A DNA stretch of 64,000 bases from Agrobacterium rubi TR3 = NBRC 13261 (GCF_000739935.1 NZ_BBJU01000027.1:95735-159734); one strand, 5' to 3'; counted from the stretch's first letter, positions 43,779 through 54,268 are shown. Numbers and translations are program-made. The notes: generated by a model from the letters alone, not told the origin.

Positions 43779-44405
43779 TCAGCGCTTGGCGTCAATGCTC
43801 GACAGGTCGATCCTTATCCCTGCAGTGTTGGGATCGGATGCCGAAGCGTTGGCGGGCAACTCGGTTTTGGCTTTATTTTCCCGAAGACCATTTTGCGTGT
43901 CGGCACCATCCCGCCGGACTAGGCCCGGCTGGGCGAGCTTTACATCGCTTGGATCTTGCGCTCGAAACACTGCCTCCCCCTCGAAGTATCCCGTCTGCCA
44001 GGCAATGATCGCGTCGTCGAACACCTGTGGCAGGACTTGCCTTTCGGTCGGGTTGCCATACCATTTGGTGACGATGCGATAGACCTTGGCGAACAACGCA
44101 GTGCCCATGCGGATGTTCTCGCAAGCATCGACCAGGTCCGGCTTCATCTGACCCGCCTCAACAATGCTGAGCCCGGCAGGATATTGTGTGATCCCGACGC
44201 GCACGGTGTTGCGGCCGAGGTTCTGGCGTATCAGTGCAAGCGCTTCCTCTGGAGTCGTCGGCTTCGGCACCAGTATGACGCGGTTTCCGGAGCGGACCGT
44301 AACTACGAGCGGGTCCGGTGCCCCTGCCCGCTCGATGAACTGTTCGACGATCGCCGGCTTTAGGCCGGGATCGCTGCATTCCTTGATGAGGGCGGCATCG
44401 ACCAT
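43779..44405 (-). CDS. traH: TraH, conjugal transfer protein
   Basis: A 208-residue protein of the Ti-plasmid TraH family, last gene of the traAFBH operon. The core LVVTVRSGNRVILVPKPTTPEEALALIRQNLGRNTVRVGITQYPAGL and KPDLVDACENIRMGTALFAKVYRIVTKWYGNPTERQVLPQVFDDAIIAWQTGYFEGEAVF is typical; the tail is low-complexity. Exact molecular role is not established. It starts 13 bp after traB. Confidence 0.9.
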   Translation of the reverse strand: MVDAALIKECSDPGLKPAIVEQFIERAGAPDPLVVTVRSGNRVILVPKPTTPEEALALIRQNLGRNTVRVGITQYPAGLSIVEAGQMKPDLVDACENIRMGTALFAKVYRIVTKWYGNPTERQVLPQVFDDAIIAWQTGYFEGEAVFRAQDPSDVKLAQPGLVRRDGADTQNGLRENKAKTELPANASASDPNTAGIRIDLSSIDAKR

Positions 44406-44418
44406 CGCGAATATCTCC

Positions 44419-45684
44419 TTATTTATTGAACGCAGTGACGACGGGCAGTCCGAACAGTTTAGCCCAGGCCATCACGCTCACATTCTGGATGGCGACGACC
44501 GACGTTCCCGCGGTCCACCATCCGTTGCCCGGGGCGACGATTGCGGTGGGCGAATGCAGCATCGAGTGCAGGACCGGCCAAAGGAGGAGTTGTTCGTAGC
44601 AGATCAGCGCGGCGAGCTTCTGGCCACCGCTTTGCACAACTGGATTGCCGAAGAGGTTGGCACGCGCTCCTCCACCCTGCCCGGTCCATGCCCGCCATGG
44701 CTGCCACATGGACACCGGGACCGGCATGCGTTGGCGATAAAAAATTCGTGCTTCGTCAGCCGAAATCCCCACCATGACATTGTCGTAGCCGCCCGGATCG
44801 ATGACATCAGCGCCGGCGATCACAGTGAGCTCCGAGCCTCGCAAGCCCTGACGCCACACTCTCTCGACCGTCGGTGTCCAGAAGCCGAGTGCGCTTTCGG
44901 GAAGGACGACGAAGCTGATTTTCCCTCCCGCAACCGCGCGCACCGCTGCGATCAGGTCACGGTGATAGTCGAGCGAGCCGTCTCGTCCGAGTTTCTCACC
45001 CTGTTCAAGGTCGACGCCCTTCCATCCCTCGGGTAGATTGGGTGATGTCCAAGTAGCGGTGGACCAGAGCCAAAGTCCTCCCAAGACGATGGCGACAGCC
45101 GGCCAATATCGCGATGTCATCATCGCGAGGCCGGCTGTCATCGCGACCAGCCCCCACCATCCCCATCCCGGAAAAAGCACGCCAGTAGCCGTGAGCGGAT
45201 GCGCCCAGCCGATTATGCCGAGGGGTGGCAGGCCCATCAGCGTCGCCGCCGCCAGATAGCGCGCCGCCATTGCCATTCTCGTTCGACCTTCTCCCGGACA
45301 CTTGCCTTCCGGTCGCCCCTTCCAGAGCGCCGCATGCACGCCGGCAAAGGAAAGCGAAGCAACTGCCCAAAGCAGAAGCCCAGGCCAGAGCTTGGCGGCA
45401 TAGAAGTTGGCGACGCCATGCGGCAGCCCACGCGACGCAGCCAGAAAATATCCGGCCGACACGAGCCCCGCTGTCAGCCGTGATGGTGACATTGCCCAGA
45501 GCGCCGGAAACAACACGGCGACAGGAAGGGTCAAGACATGCCCGCTCCAGGCAATCCAGCCGCAAGCGACGGATACGGCGGTGAGCAGGCAGGAACGCCG
45601 CCAGTTACGGTTCGAACGTGAGGACCCGCCGCGCCAGGCCGAGAAGGCCCGTGTCGGGAACCGGCCCAAAATACCGACTATCAT
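44419..45684 (-). CDS. traB: TraB, membrane nitrilase/apolipoprotein-N-acyltransferase-like conjugation protein
   Basis: About 421 residues. The N-terminal half is hydrophobic ([68 protein letters not shown]). The C-terminal half is a carbon-nitrogen hydrolase domain with Glu in [12 protein letters not shown] and Cys in [14 protein letters not shown]. It resembles Lnt but belongs to the Ti TraB group, which raises transfer efficiency by an unknown route. Start is uncertain: the frame overlaps the end of traF and has no ATG, GTG or TTG in the junction. ATG 45684 gives an 80-bp overlap and is the nearest credible start. Confidence 0.85.
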   Translation of the reverse strand: MIVGILGRFPTRAFSAWRGGSSRSNRNWRRSCLLTAVSVACGWIAWSGHVLTLPVAVLFPALWAMSPSRLTAGLVSAGYFLAASRGLPHGVANFYAAKLWPGLLLWAVASLSFAGVHAALWKGRPEGKCPGEGRTRMAMAARYLAAATLMGLPPLGIIGWAHPLTATGVLFPGWGWWGLVAMTAGLAMMTSRYWPAVAIVLGGLWLWSTATWTSPNLPEGWKGVDLEQGEKLGRDGSLDYHRDLIAAVRAVAGGKISFVVLPESALGFWTPTVERVWRQGLRGSELTVIAGADVIDPGGYDNVMVGISADEARIFYRQRMPVPVSMWQPWRAWTGQGGGARANLFGNPVVQSGGQKLAALICYEQLLLWPVLHSMLHSPTAIVAPGNGWWTAGTSVVAIQNVSVMAWAKLFGLPVVTAFNK

Positions 45685-46132
45685 AGGAGCTCGCAAAGGA
45701 TGAGTGAAGGAACAGGTTTTTCGGTGGCACGATGCCGGTTTTGAACGGTGCGATCGGCCTGCCTTCTCCATCGCTCCCGCGAACGATCGATGAGGCAAGA
45801 GGCCTGCCGTCGACAGTGACATTAGCGCCGATTTCGACATGCTGTCCGGGAAGCGCCGCCACTGTCTTGATCAGCGGCGCAAAGCCACCGTGGCAGAGGC
45901 CACGCCGGACATAGCCGCGGCGGCGTGCCTCCTCGAATGAGGTGGTCACCGGTGGGCAGATGAACACGAGATCGCCAGTTTCGACCGGACGCTGGAGGGC
46001 CACGATACGCCAGAGCCCAAGCGGCTCGCTCGGCGTCAGGTTCAACCGAAAGCCGCCCATATAGGCGACTGCCGCCAGAGCGGCGATCATCCCGCCCGCG
46101 CCGGCCAGGACCAGGAGAAGCCGACGCCTCAT
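45605..46132 (-). CDS. traF: TraF, signal-peptidase-like conjugative pilin protease
   Basis: A 175-residue S26-family membrane protease. One N-terminal membrane anchor ([24 protein letters not shown]), the catalytic Ser in [11 protein letters not shown], and Lys in [17 protein letters not shown], followed by a C-terminal [10 protein letters not shown] box. TraF in RP4 and Ti plasmids cyclises and processes TrbC pilin. It overlaps the traA stop by 4 bp (ATGA) and traB downstream. Confidence 0.93.
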   Translation of the reverse strand: MRRRLLLVLAGAGGMIAALAAVAYMGGFRLNLTPSEPLGLWRIVALQRPVETGDLVFICPPVTTSFEEARRRGYVRRGLCHGGFAPLIKTVAALPGQHVEIGANVTVDGRPLASSIVRGSDGEGRPIAPFKTGIVPPKNLFLHSSFASSYDSRYFGPVPDTGLLGLARRVLTFEP

Positions 46133-49100
46133 TGCTTCATCACCGGCGTCTGGCGCTGGGCGAGACGCAAATCCTCCGCCTGCCGCAGGGTTTGGACGGT
46201 GCGCTCGTGAGTGGCGAGCTGCTGGGACGTGCGCATGATCGGCCAGGCTTCCTTCAGACGCTCCTTCTGCTCGGGCTGCATTCCTTCGGAGAGTTTGTCG
46301 AAGAGCTTTCCGGAGGGTTCGCGCGCGGCATTGGTGAGCAGCGTGCGCTCGCCGAACCGTTCGGTGATGGCCTTATTAAAACCGTCAATTTCCAGCTTGG
46401 TTTCCCGATTGCTCAGCGCATAGGCCATGGCCGCCGGCACATCGTTTCGGTCGATCGCGTCGCGTACACGCTCAAGCACAACGCGCGCGGCCGGCGACAG
46501 TGCCGGGATGTCGATCGACACGCGCTGACGCAATGCCTGCTCGTCAGCCTGCAGCCGCTTTGTGGCAGCCTCACGCATCTGCAGATACTGCTCAAGATCG
46601 CGCTTCAGGGCGGGGGCGTTAATTTCGGCGATACGACGCGCCTCGCGCTCAACCTTGCTGGCCAGAATGCCGGTCTTGCCCCTGAGCGGCCCGATCGACG
46701 CCGGGGCGGTCGTCAGCGTCTGAAGCGCCAGTTTGGCCGCTTCCTTATCCACTAGCACCGCATCGAAGTTCATCGCCCGGAAGGCGGTTTCGGGATCGGC
46801 AAAGACGTATGCAAAACGGGTCGAGACCTCCTCCCATTGTTGTCTGAGGGCTGGATCGGCGTCGAGTTTTTCGCCTACCGTATCGGAAACAGAACCAGAA
46901 AATGTCTTGATGCCTGCGACCATGGGCGCGGCCTCCTTCCTCGTTTGGGTTTTTAGGGGGTGGTGCAGACCGAGACGCTCTGCAAAGACTGTAAGACGCT
47001 GGCCGAGATCGACCAATTTCGTCTTCTGGCGCAGCGTCCAGTCGAGTCGGTCGCGTAGCAGCGTCCGCGCCACCTGGACGATGTTGAGGCCACGACTTTC
47101 CGCAAACCGCAGCGCCTCGCGATAAAGCTTTCCGCGCTCGTAATCGAGCGTGGTCTCCTTGGCTTGTCTGCGGGAGAGAACCGTTGCAAGACCACCATTG
47201 AAGGCAAAGGATCGCGTCCCGTAATAGAGCTGCAAATCCTCGCGATGGCGGGTCATCGCGACATAGGTCAGATGCCGGTCCAGCGAGAGGCTTGCCAACA
47301 CCTTCACGCGGTCGACGGTCGCGCCTTGGCTTTTATGGATCGTCGTGGCGTAACCATGATCGAGATTGCTGTAGAAGCGTTGCTCGACGATGACTTGCCG
47401 GCGCTGATCACCCTCTCCGACGACAGCAACGATCTTGTTCGGTGCGGCCTCAATGACATGAGCGATCATCCCGTTCTTGACGCCGAGCAAGGTCTCGTTC
47501 TTCAGGAAGACGATCTGGTCGCCCACGTCGAACCGCCTGACACCGTCAGCCGTTTTGAAGACATGGCCCTCACCGACAATGCCGCGTTCAACGAGTTTTT
47601 CCCGGGCCATGACGTTGAGCATGCGCACGTCGCGGCGCAGATGCGCAAGGATCAGCGTTGTCTTCGTCTGATCGTAATCGTTGTTCCAGTCACCGATCAG
47701 CCGCTCGACCGCTTCCGCCTTGAGGCGCGTTCCCTTGATCCTCGTATTCACATCATAGGCGGTCAGTGCCTTTTCCACATTTCCTCGGGCGAGATCGAGC
47801 GACGCCTTGCGCATCCAGTCCTCGCGCTGGCGATAGATCGTCTCGAGTTCGGCATAACCGATGCGGTCAACGATGGTGCGGAAGGCAGCCCCCGCCTCGA
47901 TCGGCTGGAGCTGTTCGGGATCGCCGACCAGAACGATCTTGGCGCCTGCCCTGACAACGGTATCGACGAAGCCGGCCATCTGTTTTGATGCGACCATGCC
48001 CGCCTCGTCCATGACGAAGACTGTCTTGTCATCGAGAACGTCACGACCACGGTTCCAGCGCAGCTCCCACGACGCGAGCGTCCGGCTCTGGATCCCGGCT
48101 TCCTTCTCTAGGCCCTCGGCGGCCTTGCCGGCAAGCGCCCCGCCGACGACCCGATATCCGGCCAGTTCCCAAACCTCGCGGGCTGCCTTCATCATCGTGG
48201 TCTTGCCAGCACCGGCGCGTCCAACGACGGCCGCGATCCGAGCGGGACCGGCGATCCTCTCGATTGCGGTTTTCTGCTCCTGCGATAGCCGCTCATGCCG
48301 CCGGAACGTTGCGGCCAGAGCAGCTTCAGACACAGCATGACCGTCCCGGTTCGACAGCCACAACGCCTGCCGCACCATCGTCGCTTCCAGCCGGATCATC
48401 GCTCTGGTCGAATAACGGGCCGGCACCTTTTCTCCGGTGGAAAACTCGATCGTGTCGCGTTGGAGACGCAACACTTCGGGCTTCTGGATGATACGGGCCA
48501 TTAGTTGCAGGAAGACAGCCGGGTCATCGACATAGCGGTGCAGAACCTTGGCGATATCGCGTTCATCGAAGACGCTCTTCTCTCGCGTGATCAGGTCGAG
48601 CACGATGGCTGGATTGCGAAGAATACGGCGGGTGTTTTCGCTCCGCAGCTCTTCGTTCAATTCGATGCGCTCAAGCTCTGGCCGGACGCCCTGCTCCTGC
48701 GCCTTGCGCTCGATTGCCTTGGTGCCGACGCCAAGATGGATCGTCGGTTCGAGCTCGATACCCTGCTTCTCGTAGGAACGGCCGTCGATCTTGAGATCGA
48801 TGCCGCCAAGCGCCAGATGATGGTTCAACCGCTCGAACCATCCATCACGCAGAACGCTGAAGTCATCGGTCGACCCGGCCCAGAGCTGATAGAGAATTTT
48901 CCCGGACTTGGTACGGACGGGCTGGCGATCCTCACCAATCACCGCGACCTTCTTCGATCCGAACCCTTCCTCGGTCAGCGGACGCAATGTGGTCATCAGG
49001 TGGATATGCGGGTTGCCGGGATTATCGTGGTAAACCCAGTCGGCCACCATGCCCTTGGCGTGGATGTGTTTTTCCACGAAGTCGCGAACTAACGCGATGT

Positions 49101-49431
49101 TCTGCTCCGGGGTGAGCTCCAGCGGAAGAGCGATTGTCAGGTCCCGGGCAAGCTGCGCATCGGAGCGCTTTTCGAAAGCCTCGACCTTGTTCCAGAAGGC
49201 TTCCGAAGCTCCTGATACCGAGCGGTCGGCAATCATCGCGCGGACCCATTTCGGGGCATCGGCGGGCAAGACGAACTCCTCGTGCAGGAGCCCCTGTTTG
49301 CGGGTGTAGTCGATGGTACGGGCCTCGCGCTCGTATTCCATCTTCGCGCAGTGCCGATAGGCCGCAGACAGCACCACGCTGGCGCCTCTGCCGCGGCTGA
49401 CGATGCTGGCTGAAAAGTGGGCGATGGCCAC
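46129..49431 (-). CDS. traA: TraA, bifunctional conjugative relaxase-helicase
   Basis: A 1100-residue protein. N-terminal MobA/MobL relaxase (1 to about 230) with opening [27 protein letters not shown] and metal-binding histidines in [17 protein letters not shown]. Central RecD/TraI-like helicase from about 380 with Walker [14 protein letters not shown], Walker [26 protein letters not shown], and the C-terminal [18 protein letters not shown] motif. The remaining tail is helical. It nicks oriT, stays on the 5' end and unwinds the strand into the recipient. First gene of traAFBH, transcribed away from oriT and the tra box. Confidence 0.96.
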   Translation of the reverse strand: MAIAHFSASIVSRGRGASVVLSAAYRHCAKMEYEREARTIDYTRKQGLLHEEFVLPADAPKWVRAMIADRSVSGASEAFWNKVEAFEKRSDAQLARDLTIALPLELTPEQNIALVRDFVEKHIHAKGMVADWVYHDNPGNPHIHLMTTLRPLTEEGFGSKKVAVIGEDRQPVRTKSGKILYQLWAGSTDDFSVLRDGWFERLNHHLALGGIDLKIDGRSYEKQGIELEPTIHLGVGTKAIERKAQEQGVRPELERIELNEELRSENTRRILRNPAIVLDLITREKSVFDERDIAKVLHRYVDDPAVFLQLMARIIQKPEVLRLQRDTIEFSTGEKVPARYSTRAMIRLEATMVRQALWLSNRDGHAVSEAALAATFRRHERLSQEQKTAIERIAGPARIAAVVGRAGAGKTTMMKAAREVWELAGYRVVGGALAGKAAEGLEKEAGIQSRTLASWELRWNRGRDVLDDKTVFVMDEAGMVASKQMAGFVDTVVRAGAKIVLVGDPEQLQPIEAGAAFRTIVDRIGYAELETIYRQREDWMRKASLDLARGNVEKALTAYDVNTRIKGTRLKAEAVERLIGDWNNDYDQTKTTLILAHLRRDVRMLNVMAREKLVERGIVGEGHVFKTADGVRRFDVGDQIVFLKNETLLGVKNGMIAHVIEAAPNKIVAVVGEGDQRRQVIVEQRFYSNLDHGYATTIHKSQGATVDRVKVLASLSLDRHLTYVAMTRHREDLQLYYGTRSFAFNGGLATVLSRRQAKETTLDYERGKLYREALRFAESRGLNIVQVARTLLRDRLDWTLRQKTKLVDLGQRLTVFAERLGLHHPLKTQTRKEAAPMVAGIKTFSGSVSDTVGEKLDADPALRQQWEEVSTRFAYVFADPETAFRAMNFDAVLVDKEAAKLALQTLTTAPASIGPLRGKTGILASKVEREARRIAEINAPALKRDLEQYLQMREAATKRLQADEQALRQRVSIDIPALSPAARVVLERVRDAIDRNDVPAAMAYALSNRETKLEIDGFNKAITERFGERTLLTNAAREPSGKLFDKLSEGMQPEQKERLKEAWPIMRTSQQLATHERTVQTLRQAEDLRLAQRQTPVMKQ

Positions 49432-49513
49432 GACGGTAGATCTCCCGGTTCGAACGCCGTTCGTCTGGAGCGGTCAGGCCATGGTCGGCCCCACTTCGGG
49501 GCTCTGAGCAACG

Positions 49514-49546
49514 CGTCGCGTCAGCGACGTATAATTGCGCCCTTGG
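49514..49546. other. oriT: oriT nick region (RSF1010/Q-type)
   Basis: A CGTCGC/GCGACG inverted repeat (49514-49519, 49524-49529) is followed by TAATTGCGCCCTTGG at 49532-49546. This matches the Ti/RSF1010 nick sequence TAAGTGCGCCCT with one change; by analogy the nick is between G49539 and C49540. Position between divergent traA and traC is that of Ti-plasmid oriT. Confidence 0.85.
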
Positions 49547-49597
49547 ATCCGCTCCTTCGGAACGGCGGGATCATCCTCCAAAGTGTCGGCTTTGCCG

Positions 49598-49615
49598 ACG
49601 TGCAGATCTGCACAT
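49598..49615. promoter_or_regulatory. tra box of the divergent traAFBH/traCDG promoters
   Basis: ACGTGCAGATCTGCACAT matches the 18-bp TraR consensus at 17 positions. It lies 167 bp before traA and 74 bp before traC, so one TraR-signal dimer can activate both operons, as in Ti plasmids. Confidence 0.92.
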
Positions 49616-49635
49616 TCCTTCGGAAGCGCTTTTGA

Positions 49636-49672
49636 GGAAATCTTGCAGCGTGACAAACGCCACAAGATTTCC
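49636..49672. repeat. 10-bp inverted repeat in the traC leader
   Basis: GGAAATCTTG (49636-49645) and CAAGATTTCC (49663-49672) are perfect inverted copies 17 nt apart, ending 17 nt before traC. The right arm abuts the AGGGGGAT ribosome site, so it could act as an RNA structure limiting translation, or as a protein site of the transfer apparatus. Confidence 0.6.
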
Positions 49673-49689
49673 AGGGGGATGCGACCGGA

Positions 49690-49986
49690 ATGAAGAAACC
49701 ATCATCGAAGATCAGGGAAGAAATCGCCAGATTACAGGATCAACTGAGACAAGCCGAAACACGTGAGGCCGAGCGCATCGGCCGGATCGCGCTGAAGGCC
49801 GGCCTCGGTGAGATCGAGACCGAGGAAACCGCGCTACAGGCTGCGCTTGAAGAAATCACCGGGCGGTTTCGCGGTGGCATGGCGGCTTCGACCAGGAAGA
49901 GAAATGCTGGTGACGGCAGGACAGCAGGCGAGACGCTCACGACGATCGAGACTGGCGCTGCTGCGGGCAGCAGTCGTGAGGCTTGA
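49690..49986 (+). CDS. traC: TraC, conjugal transfer accessory protein
   Basis: A 98-residue protein of the Ti TraC family: an N-terminal coiled-coil ([37 protein letters not shown]) followed by [15 protein letters not shown]. It probably helps assemble the relaxosome at oriT. AGGGGGATGCGACCGGA precedes the start. First gene of traCDG. Confidence 0.88.
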   Translation: MKKPSSKIREEIARLQDQLRQAETREAERIGRIALKAGLGEIETEETALQAALEEITGRFRGGMAASTRKRNAGDGRTAGETLTTIETGAAAGSSREA

Positions 49987-49990
49987 ACGC

Positions 49991-50206
49991 ATGGCTCGCA
50001 CGATGACGAATGATGCACGCAAGAAAGACACGCGCGAAAAAATCGAACTCGGTGGCCTGATCGTCAAGGCAGGATTGCGCTACGAAAAGCGGGCGCTATT
50101 GCTCGGCCTGCTGATCGATGCAAGCCGCCGCCTCCAGGGCGACGATGCGGAGCAATCGCGCCTCACGGCGATAGGCGCGGAGGCGTTCGGTCGTAACAGT
50201 GAGTAA
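49991..50206 (+). CDS. traD: TraD, conjugal transfer accessory protein
   Basis: A 71-residue protein typical of Ti TraD ([37 protein letters not shown]), a small helical protein likely acting with TraC and TraG in relaxosome-coupling contacts. ATG 49991 starts 4 bp after the traC stop; longer readings in this frame lie inside traC. It overlaps traG by 8 bp. Confidence 0.88.
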   Translation: MARTMTNDARKKDTREKIELGGLIVKAGLRYEKRALLLGLLIDASRRLQGDDAEQSRLTAIGAEAFGRNSE

Positions 50207-52163
50207 ACTGTTCCTCGCCGTCATCCCGGCCACGACGATGATCGTTGTCGTGGTTTTCATGCCGGGGATCGAACACTGGCTGGCCGCGTTTGGAAAGACC
50301 GCGCAGGCGAAGCTGATGCTCGGGCGTATCGGCCTCGCGCTGCCCTATGCCACCGCGGCTGCAATCGGCACGATCTTTCTGTTCGCGGCAAATGGCGCAG
50401 CGGGTATCAAGGCTGCTGGATGGGGCGTCGTCAGCGGAAATGGAGTGGCCATCCTCATCGCTCTCCTGCGCGAGGGGGTTCGCCTGGCCGGGATCGCTGG
50501 CGAAATTCCGGAAGGACAATCCGTGCTCGGATATGTGGATCCCGCAACGATGCTTGGCGCATCGAAAACGTTCCTTGCCGGTGTCTTCGCACTACGCGTC
50601 GCGATGAAGGGTAACGCAGCTTTTGCGAAAGCCGCACCACGGCGGATTGGGGGAAAGCGAGCGGTGCATGGCGAGGCCGACTGGATGAAAGTGCAAGAGG
50701 CTGCAAAACTTTTCCCCGATCCAGGCGGCATCGTTGTCGGCGAAAGGTACCGTGTCGATCGCGATAGCGTTGCGGCAGTGTCGTTCCGCGCCGACGATCC
50801 GTCGACTTGGGGCGCGGGGGGCAAGAACCCGCTCCTATGCTTCGACGGCTCTTTCGGTTCGTCGCATGGCATCGTCTTCGCCGGATCCGGCGGCTTCAAG
50901 ACGACGTCGGTAACGGTCCCGACCGCGCTCAAGTGGGGTGGCGGTCTCGTCGTCCTCGATCCATCGAGCGAGGTTGCGCCGATGGTATCAGAGCATCGCC
51001 GCAAGGCTGGCCGAAAGGTGATCATTCTCGATCCCTCGGCGTCAGGCGTCGGCTTCAACGCGCTCGACTGGATCGGGCGACATGGTAGCACGAAGGAAGA
51101 GGATATCGTTGCCGTCGCGACCTGGATCATGACCGACAATCCGCGATCGGCCTCTGCGCGCGACGACTTCTTTCGGGCGTCGGCCATGCAGCTTCTGACG
51201 GCTCTGATCGCCGACGTCTGCCTGTCCGGTCTCACGGACGAGGAAGACCAGACGCTGCGCCGCGTAAGAGCCAATATTTCCGAGCCGGAACCGAAGCTGC
51301 GGGCGAGACTGACCAAGATCTACGAGCAGTCGGAATCGGACTTCGTGAAGGAGAACGTTTCGGTCTTCGTCAACATGACACCCGAGACCTTTTCTGGCGT
51401 CTACGCCAATGCGGTGAAAGAAACCCACTGGCTATCCTATCCGAACTATGCCGCCCTCGTCTCGGGCGACAGTTTCTCGACCGACGATCTCGCCGATGGT
51501 GAAACCGACATCTTCATCGCGCTCGATCTTAAGGTGCTGGAAGCCCATCCGGGACTGGCGCGCGTGGTTATCGGATCGCTGCTCAATGCCATCTACAATC
51601 GTAATGGCGATGTGAAAGGTCGCGCTCTCTTCCTGCTCGACGAAGTCGCCAGGCTCGGCTACCTGCGCATCTTAGAGACCGCGCGCGACGCCGGGCGCAA
51701 ATACGGCATCACGCTGACGATGATCTTCCAGTCCATCGGCCAGATGCGCGAGGCCTATGGCGGCCGGGACGCAACGAGCAAATGGTTCGAATCCGCATCA
51801 TGGATCTCGTTTGCCGCGATCAATGATCCTGATACCGCCGACTATATCTCGAAACGCTGCGGCGAGACGACGGTCGAAGTTGACCAGACAAACCGCTCGT
51901 CAGGGATGAGGGGATCGTCGCGCTCGCGTTCCCGGCAGCTCAGCCGCCGGCCGCTGATCCTGCCGCATGAGGTGCTGCGCATGCGCGCTGACGAGCAGAT
52001 CGTGTTCACATCAGGCAATCCGCCGCTCAGATGTGGACGCGCCATCTGGTTCAGACGCAAAGACATGAGCGCGTCCGTCGGAGCAAACCGTTTTCACAAA
52101 CTAGCCACAGAGGGGGTGAAGAACTATGAAACCGCTTCTACGACAGACACTGAGACGACATGA
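50199..52163 (+). CDS. traG: TraG, type IV coupling protein (VirD4 family)
   Basis: A 654-residue coupling ATPase that recruits the TraA-DNA complex to the mating channel. Two N-terminal membrane segments ([46 protein letters not shown]), Walker [16 protein letters not shown], Walker [15 protein letters not shown], and the conserved [19 protein letters not shown]. Starts at GTG 50199 overlapping traD. Its partner trb mating-pair genes are not in this window. Confidence 0.95.
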   Translation: MSKLFLAVIPATTMIVVVVFMPGIEHWLAAFGKTAQAKLMLGRIGLALPYATAAAIGTIFLFAANGAAGIKAAGWGVVSGNGVAILIALLREGVRLAGIAGEIPEGQSVLGYVDPATMLGASKTFLAGVFALRVAMKGNAAFAKAAPRRIGGKRAVHGEADWMKVQEAAKLFPDPGGIVVGERYRVDRDSVAAVSFRADDPSTWGAGGKNPLLCFDGSFGSSHGIVFAGSGGFKTTSVTVPTALKWGGGLVVLDPSSEVAPMVSEHRRKAGRKVIILDPSASGVGFNALDWIGRHGSTKEEDIVAVATWIMTDNPRSASARDDFFRASAMQLLTALIADVCLSGLTDEEDQTLRRVRANISEPEPKLRARLTKIYEQSESDFVKENVSVFVNMTPETFSGVYANAVKETHWLSYPNYAALVSGDSFSTDDLADGETDIFIALDLKVLEAHPGLARVVIGSLLNAIYNRNGDVKGRALFLLDEVARLGYLRILETARDAGRKYGITLTMIFQSIGQMREAYGGRDATSKWFESASWISFAAINDPDTADYISKRCGETTVEVDQTNRSSGMRGSSRSRSRQLSRRPLILPHEVLRMRADEQIVFTSGNPPLRCGRAIWFRRKDMSASVGANRFHKLATEGVKNYETASTTDTETT

Positions 52164-52612
52164 CATTGAGATTTGTTACGGCAATTGCCAGCCTATCCCC
52201 CTTAGCCGTTGGTTTCCTCGCAGCTATTGCCTCAGCCCAGCCTTCAAGCAATGCAAGTAGCGCGAGCGAAGCTTTTTCCATCTGCGGAAGCGGCGAACGC
52301 GTCAACTGCGTGGTGGACGGCGATACGTTTTGGTTTCGAGGCGAGAAGATCCGGATAGCGGACATCGACACGCCAGAGCTAAGTCCACCGAGATGCAAGC
52401 GAGAACGCGAGCTTGGTCTCGCGGCGAAACAGCGTCTGCTCGACATTCTCAATTCGGGTCCGCTCTCGTTCAAGGCGGCTGCAAGAGATGAAGATCGCTC
52501 TGGGCGGAAGCTCAGGATCGTCTACCGGGACCGGCGATCGGTCGGCGAAATTCTCGTCGCTGAAGGCCTGGCTCGGAAATGGGGAGGATCACGCCGAAGT
52601 TGGTGCGAATGA
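52160..52612 (+). CDS. Secreted SNase-like thermonuclease
   Basis: A 150-residue protein with a signal peptide ([28 protein letters not shown], cleavage near residue 26) and a staphylococcal-nuclease fold: VVDGDTFWFRGEKIRIADIDTPEL (catalytic Asp, Arg and Glu positions), then LNSGPLSF...DEDRSGRKLRIVYRD (second Arg) and VGEILVAEGLARKWGG. It overlaps the traG stop by ATGA, so it belongs to the TraR-controlled traCDG operon. Similar genes commonly follow traG on rhizobial plasmids. A periplasmic nuclease co-expressed with transfer could trim stray DNA; that role is inference. Confidence 0.85.
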   Translation: MTLRFVTAIASLSPLAVGFLAAIASAQPSSNASSASEAFSICGSGERVNCVVDGDTFWFRGEKIRIADIDTPELSPPRCKRERELGLAAKQRLLDILNSGPLSFKAAARDEDRSGRKLRIVYRDRRSVGEILVAEGLARKWGGSRRSWCE

Positions 52613-52707
52613 AACGAACCAGACGGATCAACGATATGAATCGATAATGCCCGTCCGATTCAAAACTCTCATTGGACGGCAGAATCCGAACGCGCGATTC
52701 TGCGGGC

Positions 52708-52974
52708 ATGATCACGCAGCCCTACCACCTCTATGTCGAGCGTATCGCGCCGGAGAAAAACATGGCGCGGTTTTATTCGCTCGCCGTTCAGCCGACATTG
52801 TTCGGCGATGTGTCGCTTGTACGCGCCTGGGGGCGGATTGGTACGCGCGGACAGCAGATGGTGCATCTGTTCGACAATGAGAGCCACGCCATCGACCTGT
52901 TCCTCGACGTGCTTCGCGAAAAGCGCAAACGGGGTTATCGGCCAAAACGACCTGTGGACATCCCATCGATCTGA
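52708..52974 (+). CDS. WGR-domain protein
   Basis: An 88-residue protein that is essentially one WGR domain: HLYVERIAPEKNMARFYSLAVQPTLFGDVSLVRAWGRIGTRGQ with the defining Trp-Gly-Arg, then FDNESHAIDLFLDVLREKRKRGY. WGR domains in eukaryotic PARPs bind DNA 5' ends; free-standing versions are frequent on rhizobial plasmids with unknown role. ATG 52708 was chosen as the domain start; an in-frame upstream ATG adds only 12 uncharacteristic residues. Confidence 0.85.
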   Translation: MITQPYHLYVERIAPEKNMARFYSLAVQPTLFGDVSLVRAWGRIGTRGQQMVHLFDNESHAIDLFLDVLREKRKRGYRPKRPVDIPSI

Positions 52975-53461
52975 TCCTCGGCCCCATCGTCACCGATGAC
53001 AATCTGACCGCGGTCACCTCGGCGGCGCAGCCAGAGAGGTCGCAGATAGCTGCGAACCCCTTGCGGGTTGACCGTCCAAGGACGGGACTGGATTAGGGAT
53101 GCCAGTTAAGAGAGCGGGAGTTGGAAACGCCGATGGGTGGAGCATTATTGCGCTCGGCAAGGATTGACCTGCTGCTTGCTGATCAGGCGACCTGCTGGTT
53201 CCGATACAACAGAGGTGTTGGCCAGTTGCTGCTTGTGGCTTTTTGAAAAGGGCGGTGCAGCAATGCTCGATGTTGCCAGACTACGGAGTCATTGAACCCT
53301 TTCAGGTATGAAAGCCGGAAGGGAAAAGGCTCGCGGCCTGAGGCTTCAGCATAACCAATAGCCCGGCCGCTCGGGCTACGTTACCGCCGACTGAGGAGAC
53401 CTCCTTCTCGCCGGTTTATACGATTAGAACAACACCTTATGCCGAATGCTGCGGAAGGCCC
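52975..53461. other. Noncoding, possibly structured region before the AbiE operon
   Basis: Almost 490 bp without a gene. It is GC-rich and contains hairpin TAGCCCG/CGGGCTA (53359-53365 and 53372-53378, loop GCCGCT). Several G-rich and inverted stretches such as AAAGGGCGG... and GAAGGGAAAAGGCTCGCGGCCTGAGGC look like structured RNA or a decayed element. No family was recognised. Confidence 0.45.
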
Positions 53462-53545
53462 ACTGACCAATTTTTATATCTAAATATTGGTCAGTATACT
53501 TTCGCCAGTTGTTAGTGACCAAAATTTGTATATAATCTTCGGTCA
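53462..53545 (+). promoter_or_regulatory. AbiE promoter with two matching operators
   Basis: ACTGACCAAT (53462-53471) and ATTGGTCAGT (53486-53495) form a perfect 10-bp inverted repeat. A second weaker copy, GTGACC (53515-53520) and GGTCAG (53541-53546), has the same geometry, TGACC-20 bp-GGTCA. The second overlaps TTGTTA (53509-53514), a 16-bp spacer and TATAAT (53531-53536). Binding there would occlude the promoter. Confidence 0.75.
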
Positions 53546-53560
53546 GTAAATAGGATAACT

Positions 53561-54268
53561 ATGCCAGATCCCACATCGAATACTCTTGAGCGCATTCAAG
53601 ATCGCATAACTGCCGCCTCCCCTGGAGGCGTTTGGTCGCGTGACGACTTCCTCGATATCGGAACACCCAATGCGGTCGAAAAGGCACTGCAGAGGCTCAC
53701 TGCGCGAGGAGATATCCGGCGACCATATCGAGGCTTCTACGATAAGCCGGGCATCAGCCAACTGACTGGGAAAATGGTGTTCCCGCCCCGCGCCGCGTTC
53801 GTCGATGCGATTGCGCGGCGTGATAAGTTGCGTGTCCTCGTCGACGGAATGACCGCCGCAAACGACCTTGGCTTGACAACAGCTGTCCCCGCCCGCTCAA
53901 CGATCTATGCGGATACCTACCCCCGCACCATTGTGATTGAAGCGAACTCCGGGGATCCGAATGCAGCGAAGCCTGTCATTTACCAGCTTGATTTCAAGAG
54001 AATAGCGGCGAAGACGGCTTTCTGGGCCGGACGACCTGCCATGCGGATCGTCCAGGCACTGACCTGGTTTCGAGATGAACGCTCAAATTTGGAAATCATC
54101 GTCGAAGGGATTGTCCGTCACCTCGCGCAAAACCTACAAAAGCAACTAATTGTCGAGGATTTACGCGATAACATTCGCGCGCTTCCTGCGTGGATGTATC
54201 CCGTGGTGGAAACGATAGCGCGCGACACTCGCGTCACAGAGGAAGAAAATGCGGCAGGGCTTCATTAA
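53561..54268 (+). CDS. AbiEi-like antitoxin (DUF6088, winged-helix)
   Basis: A 235-residue protein. N-terminal winged helix (IQDRITAASPGGVWSRDDFLDIGTPNAVEKALQRLTARGDIRRPYRGFYDKP) followed by the antitoxin domain (VDGMTAANDLGLTTAVPARSTIYADTYPRTI). In type IV AbiE systems this protein represses its own operon and counters the nucleotidyltransferase toxin. It overlaps the toxin gene by 20 bp. Two operators upstream agree with autorepression. Confidence 0.85.
   Translation: MPDPTSNTLERIQDRITAASPGGVWSRDDFLDIGTPNAVEKALQRLTARGDIRRPYRGFYDKPGISQLTGKMVFPPRAAFVDAIARRDKLRVLVDGMTAANDLGLTTAVPARSTIYADTYPRTIVIEANSGDPNAAKPVIYQLDFKRIAAKTAFWAGRPAMRIVQALTWFRDERSNLEIIVEGIVRHLAQNLQKQLIVEDLRDNIRALPAWMYPVVETIARDTRVTEEENAAGLH

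Noticed and set aside
45684..45840. A longer TraB starting at 45840
   Set aside because: The extra residues are encoded well inside traF and are not hydrophobic or family-like; ATG 45684 is a less extreme overlap.
47164..47988. A 274-codon plus-strand frame opposite traA
   Set aside because: Antisense of the traA helicase region; no independent evidence for a gene.
50345..51316. A 323-codon minus-strand frame opposite traG
   Set aside because: Arg/Ser/Pro-rich antisense translation of traG with no homology signal.
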